The notes below the pieces were generated by a model. That model was not told where the DNA came from, did not search any database, and saw nothing but the letters and a program-made list of their open reading frames with translations. Both the position numbers and the translations under genes were made by a program. Below are positions 25,736 through 34,681 of a stretch of 64,000 bases of DNA, in pieces. The DNA is from UBA4582 sp013204195 (GTDB lineage: Bacteria > Pseudomonadota > Gammaproteobacteria > Pseudomonadales > Azotimanducaceae). The stretch's first letter is position 1, and each line of letters opens with the position of its first letter. The stretch spans positions 297,628 through 361,627 of the forward strand of contig CAWUUH010000005.1 in assembly GCA_963925735.1 (NCBI GenBank), written 5' to 3'.

Positions 25736-26332
25736 TTGAGCTCTGTATATATCGCCAGTTCGTTGTTACCGACCCCCTGGGGTGAATTCACGCTGCACGG
25801 CTTTGAAGACACCGAGACGCGCCAAGAACACGTTGCGATCACCTTTGGTGATGTCACAGTGGGGGGTGCGGTGCTCTGCCGAGTCCACTCGGAATGCCTG
25901 ACCGGGGATGCCTTGTTCAGTATGCGGTGTGATTGTGGTTCTCAACTGCAGGCCGCGTTGCAACGCATTTCGGCTGCGGGTCAGGGTATTATCCTGTACT
26001 TGCGTCAGGAGGGTCGAGGTATTGGTCTGATCAATAAAATCCGAGCCTATGAATTACAAGACCAAGGCGCCGACACCGTGGAAGCTAACGAGCGTCTTGG
26101 GTTTGACGCTGACCTGCGTGATTACACCGTCTGCAAAGCGATGTTTGCCCATTTTCAGATTACTCAGGTTCGCTTGCTGACGAATAATCCTGTGAAGATT
26201 AATGCCCTGACCAAACTGGGTATTGAGGTCACAGAGCGCATGTCTATCGAGACCGGGCAGAACGATCATAATGCCCGATATCTCGCCACTAAGGCCGGCA
26301 AGTTAGGTCATCTTTTAGGTCAAAAGGACTAG
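25736..26332 (+). CDS. ribA: GTP cyclohydrolase II
   Basis: RibA opens GTP to give the pyrimidine precursor of riboflavin. The 198 residues keep the zinc cysteines C54, C65 and C67 (SECLTGDALFSMRCDCGSQL region) and LRQEGRGIGL, the catalytic loop. The start is TTG 25736 with AGGAG 7 bases upstream. It is a stand-alone RibA without a RibB domain. It lies after pgpA and the aspartic protease gene, so the riboflavin genes are split around thiL-pgpA. Confidence 0.95.
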   Translation: MSSVYIASSLLPTPWGEFTLHGFEDTETRQEHVAITFGDVTVGGAVLCRVHSECLTGDALFSMRCDCGSQLQAALQRISAAGQGIILYLRQEGRGIGLINKIRAYELQDQGADTVEANERLGFDADLRDYTVCKAMFAHFQITQVRLLTNNPVKINALTKLGIEVTERMSIETGQNDHNARYLATKAGKLGHLLGQKD

Positions 26333-26590
26333 GGCGCTGACGCCCAGCCCTCGTGCTTGCCAGACTCATGCGGAATACACGGGTGACAGCCCCGATGGGC
26401 TTCTCTGGAGGGTATGTGGCCAGCGGGACTACAAATGCTGGCGCGTCCCTACGCTAAGGCCAGCTGTTTAAGTATGCCTATGAACAGGCCACCAAACATC
26501 GATCGTCGCGGCCAAGATTTGCTGAATTGCAGTGCTCAGTCACAGGCGTAAACCAGAGCGCCAGCGGCTGTTCCGAGAGGCTCTTACCAA

Positions 26591-26956
26591 TCAAATATTC
26601 TGGCCGATTCGCCAGAGAACCCCGCTGGGATCCGTGACCACGAAGTCCAACATGCGCCAGGGTTGCTCAACAATGGCTGTGACCAGGACGTCGTATTTTG
26701 AGCTCAACTCGGCATCGATGACCTGCTGGTACCACCCATGAATGTCTTCTACTAACAGGTGCATCATTAAATTTTCAGCTAAGGCTGGGGTATAGAAATT
26801 CTGCAGCAAAAAGCTGCAATTGCCCGCATGAAAGTAGGCGACATCCTCTTCGTCTGAGGCTTTTACAAAGCCAAAATCCACATAAAACTGCTTCGACAGT
26901 TCAAAATTTTTAGCGGGAATAAAAGCTTTTAGCTCGATGGTGTTCAGATTGCTCAC
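26591..26956 (-). CDS. VOC-superfamily (glyoxalase-like) protein
   Basis: The 121 residues form a single vicinal-oxygen-chelate module: a beta start (IELKAFIPAKNFELSKQFY), DFGF, and VTDPSGVLWRIGQNI at the end. Such domains bind a metal and act as dioxygenases, isomerases or antibiotic-binding proteins; the specificity is not visible. It lies 43 bp downstream of dxs on the same strand and could share its transcript. The 258-bp gap to ribA has no gene. Confidence 0.7.
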   Translation of the reverse strand: MSNLNTIELKAFIPAKNFELSKQFYVDFGFVKASDEEDVAYFHAGNCSFLLQNFYTPALAENLMMHLLVEDIHGWYQQVIDAELSSKYDVLVTAIVEQPWRMLDFVVTDPSGVLWRIGQNI

Positions 26957-26999
26957 TGGCGTTCCCCCTTGCGTATGGCGGGCTTGCGCAGTCCTTCGC

Positions 27000-28907
27000 T
27001 CAGGGGCGCAAAGCTTGAAGTGATTCGGGATTAGCCAAGACGGCTAGCCGTGCCGTAATGGCGGTATGGATGCCGGCCGCGTTCAGGCCGCAGTCAGCCA
27101 ACATTTGAGCAGGCTTGTCTTGGGCAACAAAGCGATCTGGAATACCTAAATTTAAGGTTGAAACGAGCAAGCCTGATGCTGCGACGAACTCATTGACCGC
27201 CGAGCCAGCGCCACCGGCCAAGGTATTTTCCTCCACCGTAACCAATATGCTGTGGCTCAGTGACAAGTGGCGCAGCATGGCTTCATCCAAAGGCTTGACG
27301 AACCGCATGTCGACTACCGTTGCATTGAGCCATTCCCCTGCCTCAAGGGCAGGAGCGAGCATCGAACCGAATGCCAGTATGGCGACCTGTTGGCCCTCTC
27401 GGCTTAGTCGCGCCTTGCCGATTTCCAGTAGCGTCATTTGCGTCGCGATTTCGACGCCTGGACCAGTGCCCCGAGGGTAGCGAACCGCGGCAGGCCCTGG
27501 GTGCATAAATCCGGTATAAAGCATCTGCCGCAGTTCATTTTCGTCGCTCGGAGCCATGATCAAGAGGTTCGGCACGCAGCGTAAAAATGACAAATCGAAG
27601 GCGCCAGAATGCGTGGGACCATCTTCCAGCAGGCAGGCCCGGTCGATCGCAAATAACACATTCAAATTCTGGATAGCCACATCATGAATCAGCTGATCAT
27701 AGGCGCGCTGCAAAAATGTCGAATAAATCGCGACCACCGGCATGGCCCCTTGGCAGGCAAAACCCGCTGCGAGGGTCACCGCATGCTGCTCAGCAATCGC
27801 CACATCGAAGTAACGATCGGGATGCTTCTCGGAAAAATCAATCATGTCAGAGCCTTCGCGCATCGCCGGGGTAATACCCACGAGGCGTGGTTCCTGGTCT
27901 GCCATATCTACCAGCCAGCGACCAAATATATTGGAGTAGCTTGGCGCCTTGGGGGCTTTGTTTTCGTCCTGCTGAGTGGGCTCGATTTTCGTCAAAGAAT
28001 GGGTGCCAACGGGCGACGCTTCGGCCGGTCCGTAACCCTTGCCTTTCTGGGTGATAACATGCAGAAACTGTGGACCCTTGAGGTCGCGAATATTTTCCAG
28101 TGTGGTCACCAGCGTTTCGAGATCGTGGCCGTCGATGGGCCCCATATAGTTCAGTCCTAGCTCATCGAACAGAGTGCCGGGAACCACCATTCCTTTCATA
28201 TGCTCTTCGGTTCGCTTCGCTAGCTCCCAGGCATGGGGAATTCGGCTGAGCAACTTCTTACTGCCGGCGCGCATGGACAGGTACAGGCGGCTACTCAGAA
28301 TGCGGGCGAAATATTTGGCGAGGCCACCGACATTTTTTGAAATCGACATAGCGTTGTCATTCAGGATCACCAACATATCGGCCTTGGTGTCGGCCGAATG
28401 ATTCAGCGCCTCGAATGCCATGCCCGCTGTGATGGCGCCATCGCCGATCACGGCGACGGTGCGTTGTTCCCGTTGCTCCATGCGCGCCGCAATGGCCATG
28501 CCCAGCGCGGCGCTGATGGATGTGGAAGAGTGACCCACGCCAAAGGTATCAAATGGGCTTTCGTCTCTGGAGGGAAAGGGAGCAATGCCGTCACGTTGCC
28601 GCAGACTTCCCATGCGCTCGCGGCGGCCAGTGAGAATTTTGTGGGGGTAGGTCTGGTGCCCGACATCCCAAACCAGTTGATCCTTGGGTGTATCAAACAC
28701 ATAGTGTAGTGCAATGGTGAGTTCTACAACGCCGAGCCCGGCACCGAAATGACCGCCAGTTTGACCGACCGTGTAGAGCAAGTAATGCCGCAATTCCTCC
28801 GCTACCTGTGGCAGCTGATGTTTTTCCAGACAACGCAAGGCAGCTGGGTCAGCAATGCTGTCCAGCAGTGGGGTTGAGGGTCGAACTAATGGAATTTCAG
28901 TAAACAT
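27000..28907 (-). CDS. dxs: 1-deoxy-D-xylulose-5-phosphate synthase
   Basis: Dxs joins pyruvate and glyceraldehyde-3-phosphate with thiamine pyrophosphate, the first step of the MEP isoprenoid pathway. The 635 residues are full length: LVWDVGHQTYPHKILTGRR in the first domain, the TPP-binding GDGAITAGMAFEALNH, NDNAMSISKNVGG, and the transketolase pyrimidine domain with AIAEQHAVTLAAGFA. It is third in xseB-ispA-dxs, 127 bp after ispA. Confidence 0.97.
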   Translation of the reverse strand: MFTEIPLVRPSTPLLDSIADPAALRCLEKHQLPQVAEELRHYLLYTVGQTGGHFGAGLGVVELTIALHYVFDTPKDQLVWDVGHQTYPHKILTGRRERMGSLRQRDGIAPFPSRDESPFDTFGVGHSSTSISAALGMAIAARMEQREQRTVAVIGDGAITAGMAFEALNHSADTKADMLVILNDNAMSISKNVGGLAKYFARILSSRLYLSMRAGSKKLLSRIPHAWELAKRTEEHMKGMVVPGTLFDELGLNYMGPIDGHDLETLVTTLENIRDLKGPQFLHVITQKGKGYGPAEASPVGTHSLTKIEPTQQDENKAPKAPSYSNIFGRWLVDMADQEPRLVGITPAMREGSDMIDFSEKHPDRYFDVAIAEQHAVTLAAGFACQGAMPVVAIYSTFLQRAYDQLIHDVAIQNLNVLFAIDRACLLEDGPTHSGAFDLSFLRCVPNLLIMAPSDENELRQMLYTGFMHPGPAAVRYPRGTGPGVEIATQMTLLEIGKARLSREGQQVAILAFGSMLAPALEAGEWLNATVVDMRFVKPLDEAMLRHLSLSHSILVTVEENTLAGGAGSAVNEFVAASGLLVSTLNLGIPDRFVAQDKPAQMLADCGLNAAGIHTAITARLAVLANPESLQALRP

Positions 28908-29034
28908 TAGCTGGCGATTCTACACTAAAAATGTTCACGCCTCCCATGAACTTTGGGCTGCAACGGCGATCTAGCGGTCGTCAGGATATGGGTGAGCGGA
29001 TCTTTGATAGTGCCCAGTTGCTCAGCGCTGGCGC

Positions 29035-29907
29035 CTAATGATCCCGGCGAGCGATAAAGTCTGCTAGCGCGATCAATGGCGTGCCTGTCTTGCCTAGCGG
29101 TTTGAGTGCCTCTATGGCCGTCCGATGCAGGGCGTCGAGCTGGGCGCTGGCCGCCGTTAAGCCGTGGGTCGATATAAAGGTGGATTTGGCGTTGCCCTGA
29201 TCAGAGCCGCTGGGCTTGCCTAGAACCTGCGTATCCCCCGTATGATCGAGGATATCATCGCGGACCTGAAATGCCAGTCCCAGAGCGTAGCCATAGTCGA
29301 TTAACGCCTGTTCGGTAGCTGGGTCTGCACCGCCTATTCGAGCGCCGGCTGCCAGGCACGCGGAGATCAGATCGCCGGTCTTGCGGCGATGCATGGTCTC
29401 CAGCTCAAGATGGGAAATTTGTTTGGCTTCCGCCGCCAGATCTAACGCCTGACCGCCGACCATGCCGGCTGGCCCCGCGGCTTTGGCTAAAATACGTATG
29501 ACGTCGAGCCGGGTGTTTGGGGACAGTGCTGTGTCACCGGCGATGAGTTCGAAGGCGTAGGCCTGCAGCGCGTCGCCAGCGAGGATCGCTGTTGCCTCGT
29601 CGAATTGAATGTGGACTGTGGGTTGGCCGCGGCGCAAATCATCGTCATCCATGCAGGGCAGATCGTCGTGAATCAGCGAATAACAATGAATCATCTCGAT
29701 GGCGCAGGCGGTTTTATCCGCAGCCTCGAGGCTGGCGCCAAGGGCTGTTGAGGTCATATAGATCAGGCTGGGCCGAATCCGCTTGCCGCCGTTGAAGACG
29801 GCATAGCGCATGGCGGCCAGTAAGGACGACGGAACTTGATCATCTTGTAGATAGGTATCGAGTCGCTCTTGGATGCGCTGCTGATAGATGTTCAGCAGTT
29901 CAGGCAT
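29035..29907 (-). CDS. ispA: Farnesyl diphosphate synthase (IspA)
   Basis: IspA adds two isopentenyl units to make farnesyl diphosphate. The 290 residues carry both Asp-rich motifs: first DDLPCMDDDDLRRG (FARM) and second RDDILD (SARM), and the GGKRIRPSL block. I choose the ATG at 29905-29907, overlapping the xseB stop by 8 bases; an upstream ATG six codons earlier is possible. The gene order xseB-ispA-dxs is standard for gammaproteobacteria. Confidence 0.95.
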   Translation of the reverse strand: MPELLNIYQQRIQERLDTYLQDDQVPSSLLAAMRYAVFNGGKRIRPSLIYMTSTALGASLEAADKTACAIEMIHCYSLIHDDLPCMDDDDLRRGQPTVHIQFDEATAILAGDALQAYAFELIAGDTALSPNTRLDVIRILAKAAGPAGMVGGQALDLAAEAKQISHLELETMHRRKTGDLISACLAAGARIGGADPATEQALIDYGYALGLAFQVRDDILDHTGDTQVLGKPSGSDQGNAKSTFISTHGLTAASAQLDALHRTAIEALKPLGKTGTPLIALADFIARRDH

Positions 29908-30145
29908 CGCCCACCGGCCCGGCATCGAAGTCCTGGCTGGTGACCTGGCCGTTCTGCTCGATCAAAATCTTGACCTTCTGCTCTGCCAGGCTCAAGGCCT
30001 GCTGGCACTCACGGGTCAGACGAATACCCTCTTCAAAGGTTGTCAGAGAATCTTCCAAAGTGAGTTCGCCGGCTTCCATCTTTTCCACCAGGTTCTCCAG
30101 TTTGACCAGAGATTGCTCGAAGGGGTAACTTTTTTTGGTGGCCAT
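29900..30145 (-). CDS. xseB: Exodeoxyribonuclease VII small subunit
   Basis: XseB joins XseA in exonuclease VII, which degrades single-stranded DNA. The 81 residues match the family: FEQSLVKLENLVEKMEAGELTLEDSL then FEEGIRLTRECQ here given in parts. It is first of xseB-ispA-dxs and diverges from the cytochrome c' gene across a 190-bp gap, which should hold both promoters. Confidence 0.94.
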   Translation of the reverse strand: MATKKSYPFEQSLVKLENLVEKMEAGELTLEDSLTTFEEGIRLTRECQQALSLAEQKVKILIEQNGQVTSQDFDAGPVGDA

Positions 30146-30337
30146 GATAAGACTCAGCTAGGTTCAGGAGGTAACGATACGCAGGCCCAGGTCGGACGTC
30201 AATCAAGGTCTGCGGATGGCAGGCAGGCGTTGCGTCCGGTAGTAGGTCAACGTGATGGGAGGGACTCGGCAAACTCCGGTGACAGTGGTATGGTGCGAAC
30301 ACAGGTTGTATAACCCAATAACCCACTCGGAGTGTTT

Positions 30338-30814
30338 ATGCGCAAAATAATTCTATTGATGGCCGCCCTGATTTCGCCCCCCCTAGCTTGGGCCGATGCC
30401 GATGCGGACATCGCTTATCGCGAAGCCGTGATGAAAGTGGTGGGCGGCCATATGAAAGCCATGGGCACCATCCTGAAAGGCCAGGTTCATACGGCAGATC
30501 TTGCCTACCATGCCAACAGCATGCGGGATGTATCGTTGCTGGTGCCGCAAATATTCCCAGCTGGTAGTGGTGAAGGTAAGACGGCTGCGCTGGCCGCCAT
30601 CTGGGATGAACCTGCTGAATTTAAACTTGCGATGGATCTTTATGTGAAAGCCGCTGCGGCTATGGCGGATGCAGTGGCTGGACCGAAAGTGGCTGGTGCC
30701 GTGGCGAGCCCGGCTATGGCCGATGTCAATATGATGGCTCGGGTTGGTCCGGCGATTCAGGCGCTTGGCAAGTCCTGTAAGGGTTGCCATGACGACTACA
30801 AGAGTGATGACTAA
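30338..30814 (+). CDS. Cytochrome c' (class II, periplasmic)
   Basis: A 158-residue exported protein: signal peptide about 1-19 (cleavage after AWA), a four-helix body, and a single heme c site CKGCH at 147-151 near the C-terminus, which is the class II arrangement. Cytochromes c' bind NO and may protect against it. I use ATG 30338; a GTG two codons upstream also exists. It converges with a cytochrome b561 gene 47 bp away, a plausible electron partner. Confidence 0.88.
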   Translation: MRKIILLMAALISPPLAWADADADIAYREAVMKVVGGHMKAMGTILKGQVHTADLAYHANSMRDVSLLVPQIFPAGSGEGKTAALAAIWDEPAEFKLAMDLYVKAAAAMADAVAGPKVAGAVASPAMADVNMMARVGPAIQALGKSCKGCHDDYKSDD

Positions 30815-30861
30815 ATCGGCCAGCAGCTCAAGGCTGATGGACTTGGTCTGAGGCAGAAGTG

Positions 30862-31518
30862 CTAAACGTAGTTCACCAGGGCATAGACACCCAGTGCGAC
30901 TGCGCCGAAAGCCAGTAATCCACGAAACCAGGGATTGCTGGCTTTTTTGTCGGCCCTCGCCGATTGGCGCCAGCCGGTCAGCATGGGTAACAGCAAGTTT
31001 TCACCGCGAATAATGACATGGTAGGCCAGCGCTGCCAGATGCAAAATCACCAGCCCGGCTATAATCCAAGGAACGGTTTCATGAATGCTGGTGAGTTGGC
31101 TGCTGGTTCGGTCTGATACCAGATGAACCAGCGGGCCTTCCAGCAGAATGTCGTCATTAGCGAATAAACCGGAACCCGCTTGAATCAACAAGACCGCCAG
31201 CATGGCCAAGACGCTGAGAGCGCCCAGCGGATTATGCCCGGTCGATGGTTGTTGGTGTTTTTTCAGCAGTTGCTTGGCATAGGCGATGGTTGTCTTGGGC
31301 CCTTTAACGAAGGAACTAAAGCGGGCTTGGTCGTTGCCGATCACGCCCCACAGGATTCGAAAAATCACCAGGCTCAGAATGCCGTAGCCGCTGAGCATAT
31401 GGTAGTCCATGATATTGAAACCGCCCATCAAGCCCGTCGTAAACGACACGCCAACCAGAACCACCAGCGTCCAGTGGAAGACTCTGGTGGGCAGATCCCA
31501 GACAAAATGCCGTTTCAT
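30862..31518 (-). CDS. Cytochrome b561-type diheme membrane protein
   Basis: The 218 residues have four or five membrane helices. Candidate heme ligands are His in MKRHFVWD, RVFHWT, DYHMLSGYG and ILHLAALAYH, as in Ni/Fe-hydrogenase-type cytochrome b subunits. It probably moves electrons between quinol and a c-type cytochrome. Its ATG overlaps the lacZ stop by 4 bases, so it is translated with lacZ, an unusual partnership. It converges with the cytochrome c' gene. Confidence 0.85.
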   Translation of the reverse strand: MKRHFVWDLPTRVFHWTLVVLVGVSFTTGLMGGFNIMDYHMLSGYGILSLVIFRILWGVIGNDQARFSSFVKGPKTTIAYAKQLLKKHQQPSTGHNPLGALSVLAMLAVLLIQAGSGLFANDDILLEGPLVHLVSDRTSSQLTSIHETVPWIIAGLVILHLAALAYHVIIRGENLLLPMLTGWRQSARADKKASNPWFRGLLAFGAVALGVYALVNYV

Positions 31519-34500
31519 TTCGGCGCCGCAGGTTTGCCGGGTCGATTGAAATCAGCTTCGTCATTGACGGATAGACAGTACGCCAGCGAGTAGCGGCCAG
31601 GCTTCACCCGATATTCCTCCAAGGTGTCCGGTCCGCAGCTGGCGCCACCAACACCGCGTTGCATGGCGTCAAGGCATACCCACGTTGGGGCTTGGGGCAG
31701 GACCTCGTAGGTATGGTATGCCGGGGTCAATATTTCATGGGGATAATGACTGACACTCGCCTCCATGGCTGTCATGGCGCGAACCTTGATCGCCTGGCCG
31801 TTAATCTTGCCGACCTGAAGCCAGCGAATGTCAGTCAGGTTGCCGTGATCTTGCGGCAGGATGTAGGGCACATACTGGTCGCTGACGGTGCTGCTATGCT
31901 GCGCGATAGTCCCTGAGGTTTGTCTGTCGTTATAGGTTTCGTGTGGACCCCGGCCGAACCAGGAAAATGCCTCAAATTCGGTAGGCAGTACCAGGCGAAC
32001 GCCGATTCTAGGCAAATCCGGTAAGGACTTGGCGATCTCAAACTCATGGCTGACGAGCAACGTTTGATCCCGTCCAAACTGGTACTGAGTCCGGAACTTG
32101 ATATTGCCGCCGGGCATCGTCGCTGTCTGCTCACAGACCAGCGTCATAGCCCCGTCGACCTTGGACACCTTAATCGGTTTGTGGGAGATGACCGGTCGAT
32201 CAATGCCCGCCTTTAGCCAGCGGCCGAGTGCCTTGTTATCCTGCCCGGCCCAGCCTTTAATGCCATCATTATCCAGCGGGGCGCGCCAGATATTCAACCG
32301 AGGGCCTTCGAGCAGCATGACCGATGCGTTTTGTTGCCACGAGATTAAGCCGCTGGCATCGAACGCCCATTGATGGTCGCCCAGCGTCACGGTCTGCTGC
32401 TTGCCCTGTCTTTTGATCGTTATCTCTGGCAGTAAGCGCGGACGCTTCTGTTTTCTTTGGCCGAGTAGTATCTGGCTGACCGCGACTTCATGACCTTGTG
32501 GCGCCCAAGCCGTATCGGCAGCCAATTGCGTCGTGAAGATAATGCTCAGTTCGTCCCCGGCGCTCAATGTTGGCTTGTCTAACTTGATATGCAAGTCGGT
32601 ATAACTCTGCGCGGCGGTTTTCAGCACAGCCACTCGCCGACTTTGGATGGGTAGGCCATTGAGCAGAAGTTGCCAAGAGATTCGGTAGATTGACAGGTCA
32701 GTGAAATAGTTTTTATTGCTGACGCGAAACGTTTGCCGACCTCGCTGACTGACAGCTACCGGCTGGATAACCCGCTTGTATTCGAGTAACGAAGAATGTG
32801 GGGTGCGGTCTGGCCAGCAGAGACCATCGCAGACGAAATTCAAGTCGTGGCGACTCTCACCGAAATCACCGCCGTAGGCCCAATAGGGAATGCCATTGGC
32901 AGTTTCCCTGAGACCGTGGTCGAGCCATTCCCAGATAAAGCCCCCTTGCAGCCCTTGGTGGGTTTCAATAGCGTCCCAGTATTCTTGCAGATTGCCGCCG
33001 CTGTTGCCCATGGCGTGCGCATACTCGCACATGATTAAGGGCCGCGGGTCTTGGGATGATTCGGCGTGCGCGATGATGTCAGCAACAGACGGGTACATAG
33101 GGCAGATCAGATCTGTGCCATGGGCATTCTCGTTCCACATGGAGCGAACACCTTGCTCACAAATAGCATTCTCGTTGTGGATGGGTCGAGTGGGGTCATA
33201 TTCACGTACCCAGGCTGCCATGGCCGCATGATTGGCGCCGAAGCCGGTTTCGTTACCCATGCTCCAGACGATAATGCTGGGGTGATTCTTGTCCCGCTCG
33301 ACCATTCGAGTGACACGATTGAGGAACGCATTGGCCCAGAAAGGGTCTGTGCCGAGCTGCGCATAGTGATGATGTGATTCCAGGTTAGCTTCATCCACCA
33401 CATACAATCCGTATTCGTCACACAGCTCATAAAATCGCGAATCATTCGGGTAATGGCTGGTGCGCACGGCATTGATGTTATGGCGCTTCATGGTTTCTAT
33501 GTCTTGGCGCCAATGGGCTTCGGTCATGACCTTGCCAGTAATATCGCAGTGATCGTGCCGATTCACGCCGCGAATGAGCACGGCCTGGCCGTTGATGAGC
33601 AGTTCACGATCCTTGATTTCAATATGTCTGAAGCCGATCTTGAAGCTTGCCGTTTCAAGACACTGGCCAGCCGGATTCAGCAATTCGACAGTGACCGTAT
33701 ATAAGCTTGGCGTCTCAGCCGACCAGGCTTGAACCCGGCCCAGTGATTTCGTTAGATGAATGATGGGCCCTTTGCCCGTTACCATCTGATAGTTAGATTT
33801 ATCGATCAGACCGGTAATTGCCGTTTTGAAGGCTGGTTTGCCATTGGGTCGATTGACGCTGACTCGAACCATGTGTCCCAGTTGGCTGCGACCGGTTCCG
33901 CCGATGCGAGCCTCGATCTTGAGATGCCCGGTAGCGCCCGCGACATCATAAGTAGGCTTTAAGAACACATCGCGAAGATGGTTATGCTCTGTACAGTAGA
34001 GTTCTACATCACGATGAATGCCGGCTTGCCACCATTGGTCTTGATCCTCTATATAGCTGGTATCGCTCCAGCGCATGACCATCAACGCGATAGTGTTGGT
34101 GCCGCGGACCAAATAATCTGTCAGATCAAACTCACTCGGCAATCGGCAGTCCTTGGCGAATCCGACTTCCCGGCCGTTGACGTGTAAGTAAAAGCTGTTT
34201 TCGACGCCGCCCAAATAAATCACCATCCGCTTACCCTGCCAGCTCTTGGGTAGTTTAAATTGGCGACGATACAGGCCAGTGGGATTTTCCTGCGGTACCA
34301 AAGGCGGCTCCTGCTTGAAGGGCATCTGTACATTGGTATAGATGGGCAAGTCAGGTGTTATGGGTGAGCCATCATCTCTGGTGGTCAAGGGGCGAGTCCA
34401 CAATGACGGCACTGGCATGGGCTGCCAGTTATCGGTGGTCGCATCGAATGTCGGTGTCATCCATTGCTCGGGTGCATCGTCAGGATGCTTGAGTCGAAGA

Positions 34501-34631
34501 AATTGCCAGTTGCCGTTCAGTGACAAGCTGCGGTCGCGACTGGCAGGCATGTTCGCCCTGGCGGGTAATCTGCCATAACCAATAGATTCTGGATTTTCCC
34601 AATGCTTGTGCGCCATAGACTCGCTACTCAT
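31515..34631 (-). CDS. lacZ: Beta-galactosidase, glycoside hydrolase family 2
   Basis: LacZ hydrolyses beta-galactosides. At 1038 residues it has the E. coli LacZ size and domain order: jelly-roll sugar-binding domain, Ig-like domain, TIM barrel, second Ig-like domain and the large C-terminal beta sandwich. Acid/base Glu is in SMGNETGFGANH and the nucleophile Glu in IMCEYAHAMGN. No signal peptide is seen, so it is cytoplasmic. A GPH permease gene is 50 bp upstream and should import the substrate. No LacI-type regulator lies next to it. Its stop overlaps the cytochrome b561 start. Confidence 0.96.
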   Translation of the reverse strand: MSSESMAHKHWENPESIGYGRLPARANMPASRDRSLSLNGNWQFLRLKHPDDAPEQWMTPTFDATTDNWQPMPVPSLWTRPLTTRDDGSPITPDLPIYTNVQMPFKQEPPLVPQENPTGLYRRQFKLPKSWQGKRMVIYLGGVENSFYLHVNGREVGFAKDCRLPSEFDLTDYLVRGTNTIALMVMRWSDTSYIEDQDQWWQAGIHRDVELYCTEHNHLRDVFLKPTYDVAGATGHLKIEARIGGTGRSQLGHMVRVSVNRPNGKPAFKTAITGLIDKSNYQMVTGKGPIIHLTKSLGRVQAWSAETPSLYTVTVELLNPAGQCLETASFKIGFRHIEIKDRELLINGQAVLIRGVNRHDHCDITGKVMTEAHWRQDIETMKRHNINAVRTSHYPNDSRFYELCDEYGLYVVDEANLESHHHYAQLGTDPFWANAFLNRVTRMVERDKNHPSIIVWSMGNETGFGANHAAMAAWVREYDPTRPIHNENAICEQGVRSMWNENAHGTDLICPMYPSVADIIAHAESSQDPRPLIMCEYAHAMGNSGGNLQEYWDAIETHQGLQGGFIWEWLDHGLRETANGIPYWAYGGDFGESRHDLNFVCDGLCWPDRTPHSSLLEYKRVIQPVAVSQRGRQTFRVSNKNYFTDLSIYRISWQLLLNGLPIQSRRVAVLKTAAQSYTDLHIKLDKPTLSAGDELSIIFTTQLAADTAWAPQGHEVAVSQILLGQRKQKRPRLLPEITIKRQGKQQTVTLGDHQWAFDASGLISWQQNASVMLLEGPRLNIWRAPLDNDGIKGWAGQDNKALGRWLKAGIDRPVISHKPIKVSKVDGAMTLVCEQTATMPGGNIKFRTQYQFGRDQTLLVSHEFEIAKSLPDLPRIGVRLVLPTEFEAFSWFGRGPHETYNDRQTSGTIAQHSSTVSDQYVPYILPQDHGNLTDIRWLQVGKINGQAIKVRAMTAMEASVSHYPHEILTPAYHTYEVLPQAPTWVCLDAMQRGVGGASCGPDTLEEYRVKPGRYSLAYCLSVNDEADFNRPGKPAAPK

Positions 34632-34681
34632 GAATTTCTCGCCGATCTTTATAGCATGAAACTCATCGCGAAGCCCTGGAC

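Noticed and set aside
26329..26345. Terminator after ribA (GGGCG-CTGA-CGCCC hairpin)
   Set aside because: The stem is short and no T-run follows, so I do not call it an intrinsic terminator.
32098..34578. Several plus-strand frames antisense to lacZ
   Set aside because: They are shadows of a complete LacZ frame on the minus strand, with no motifs.
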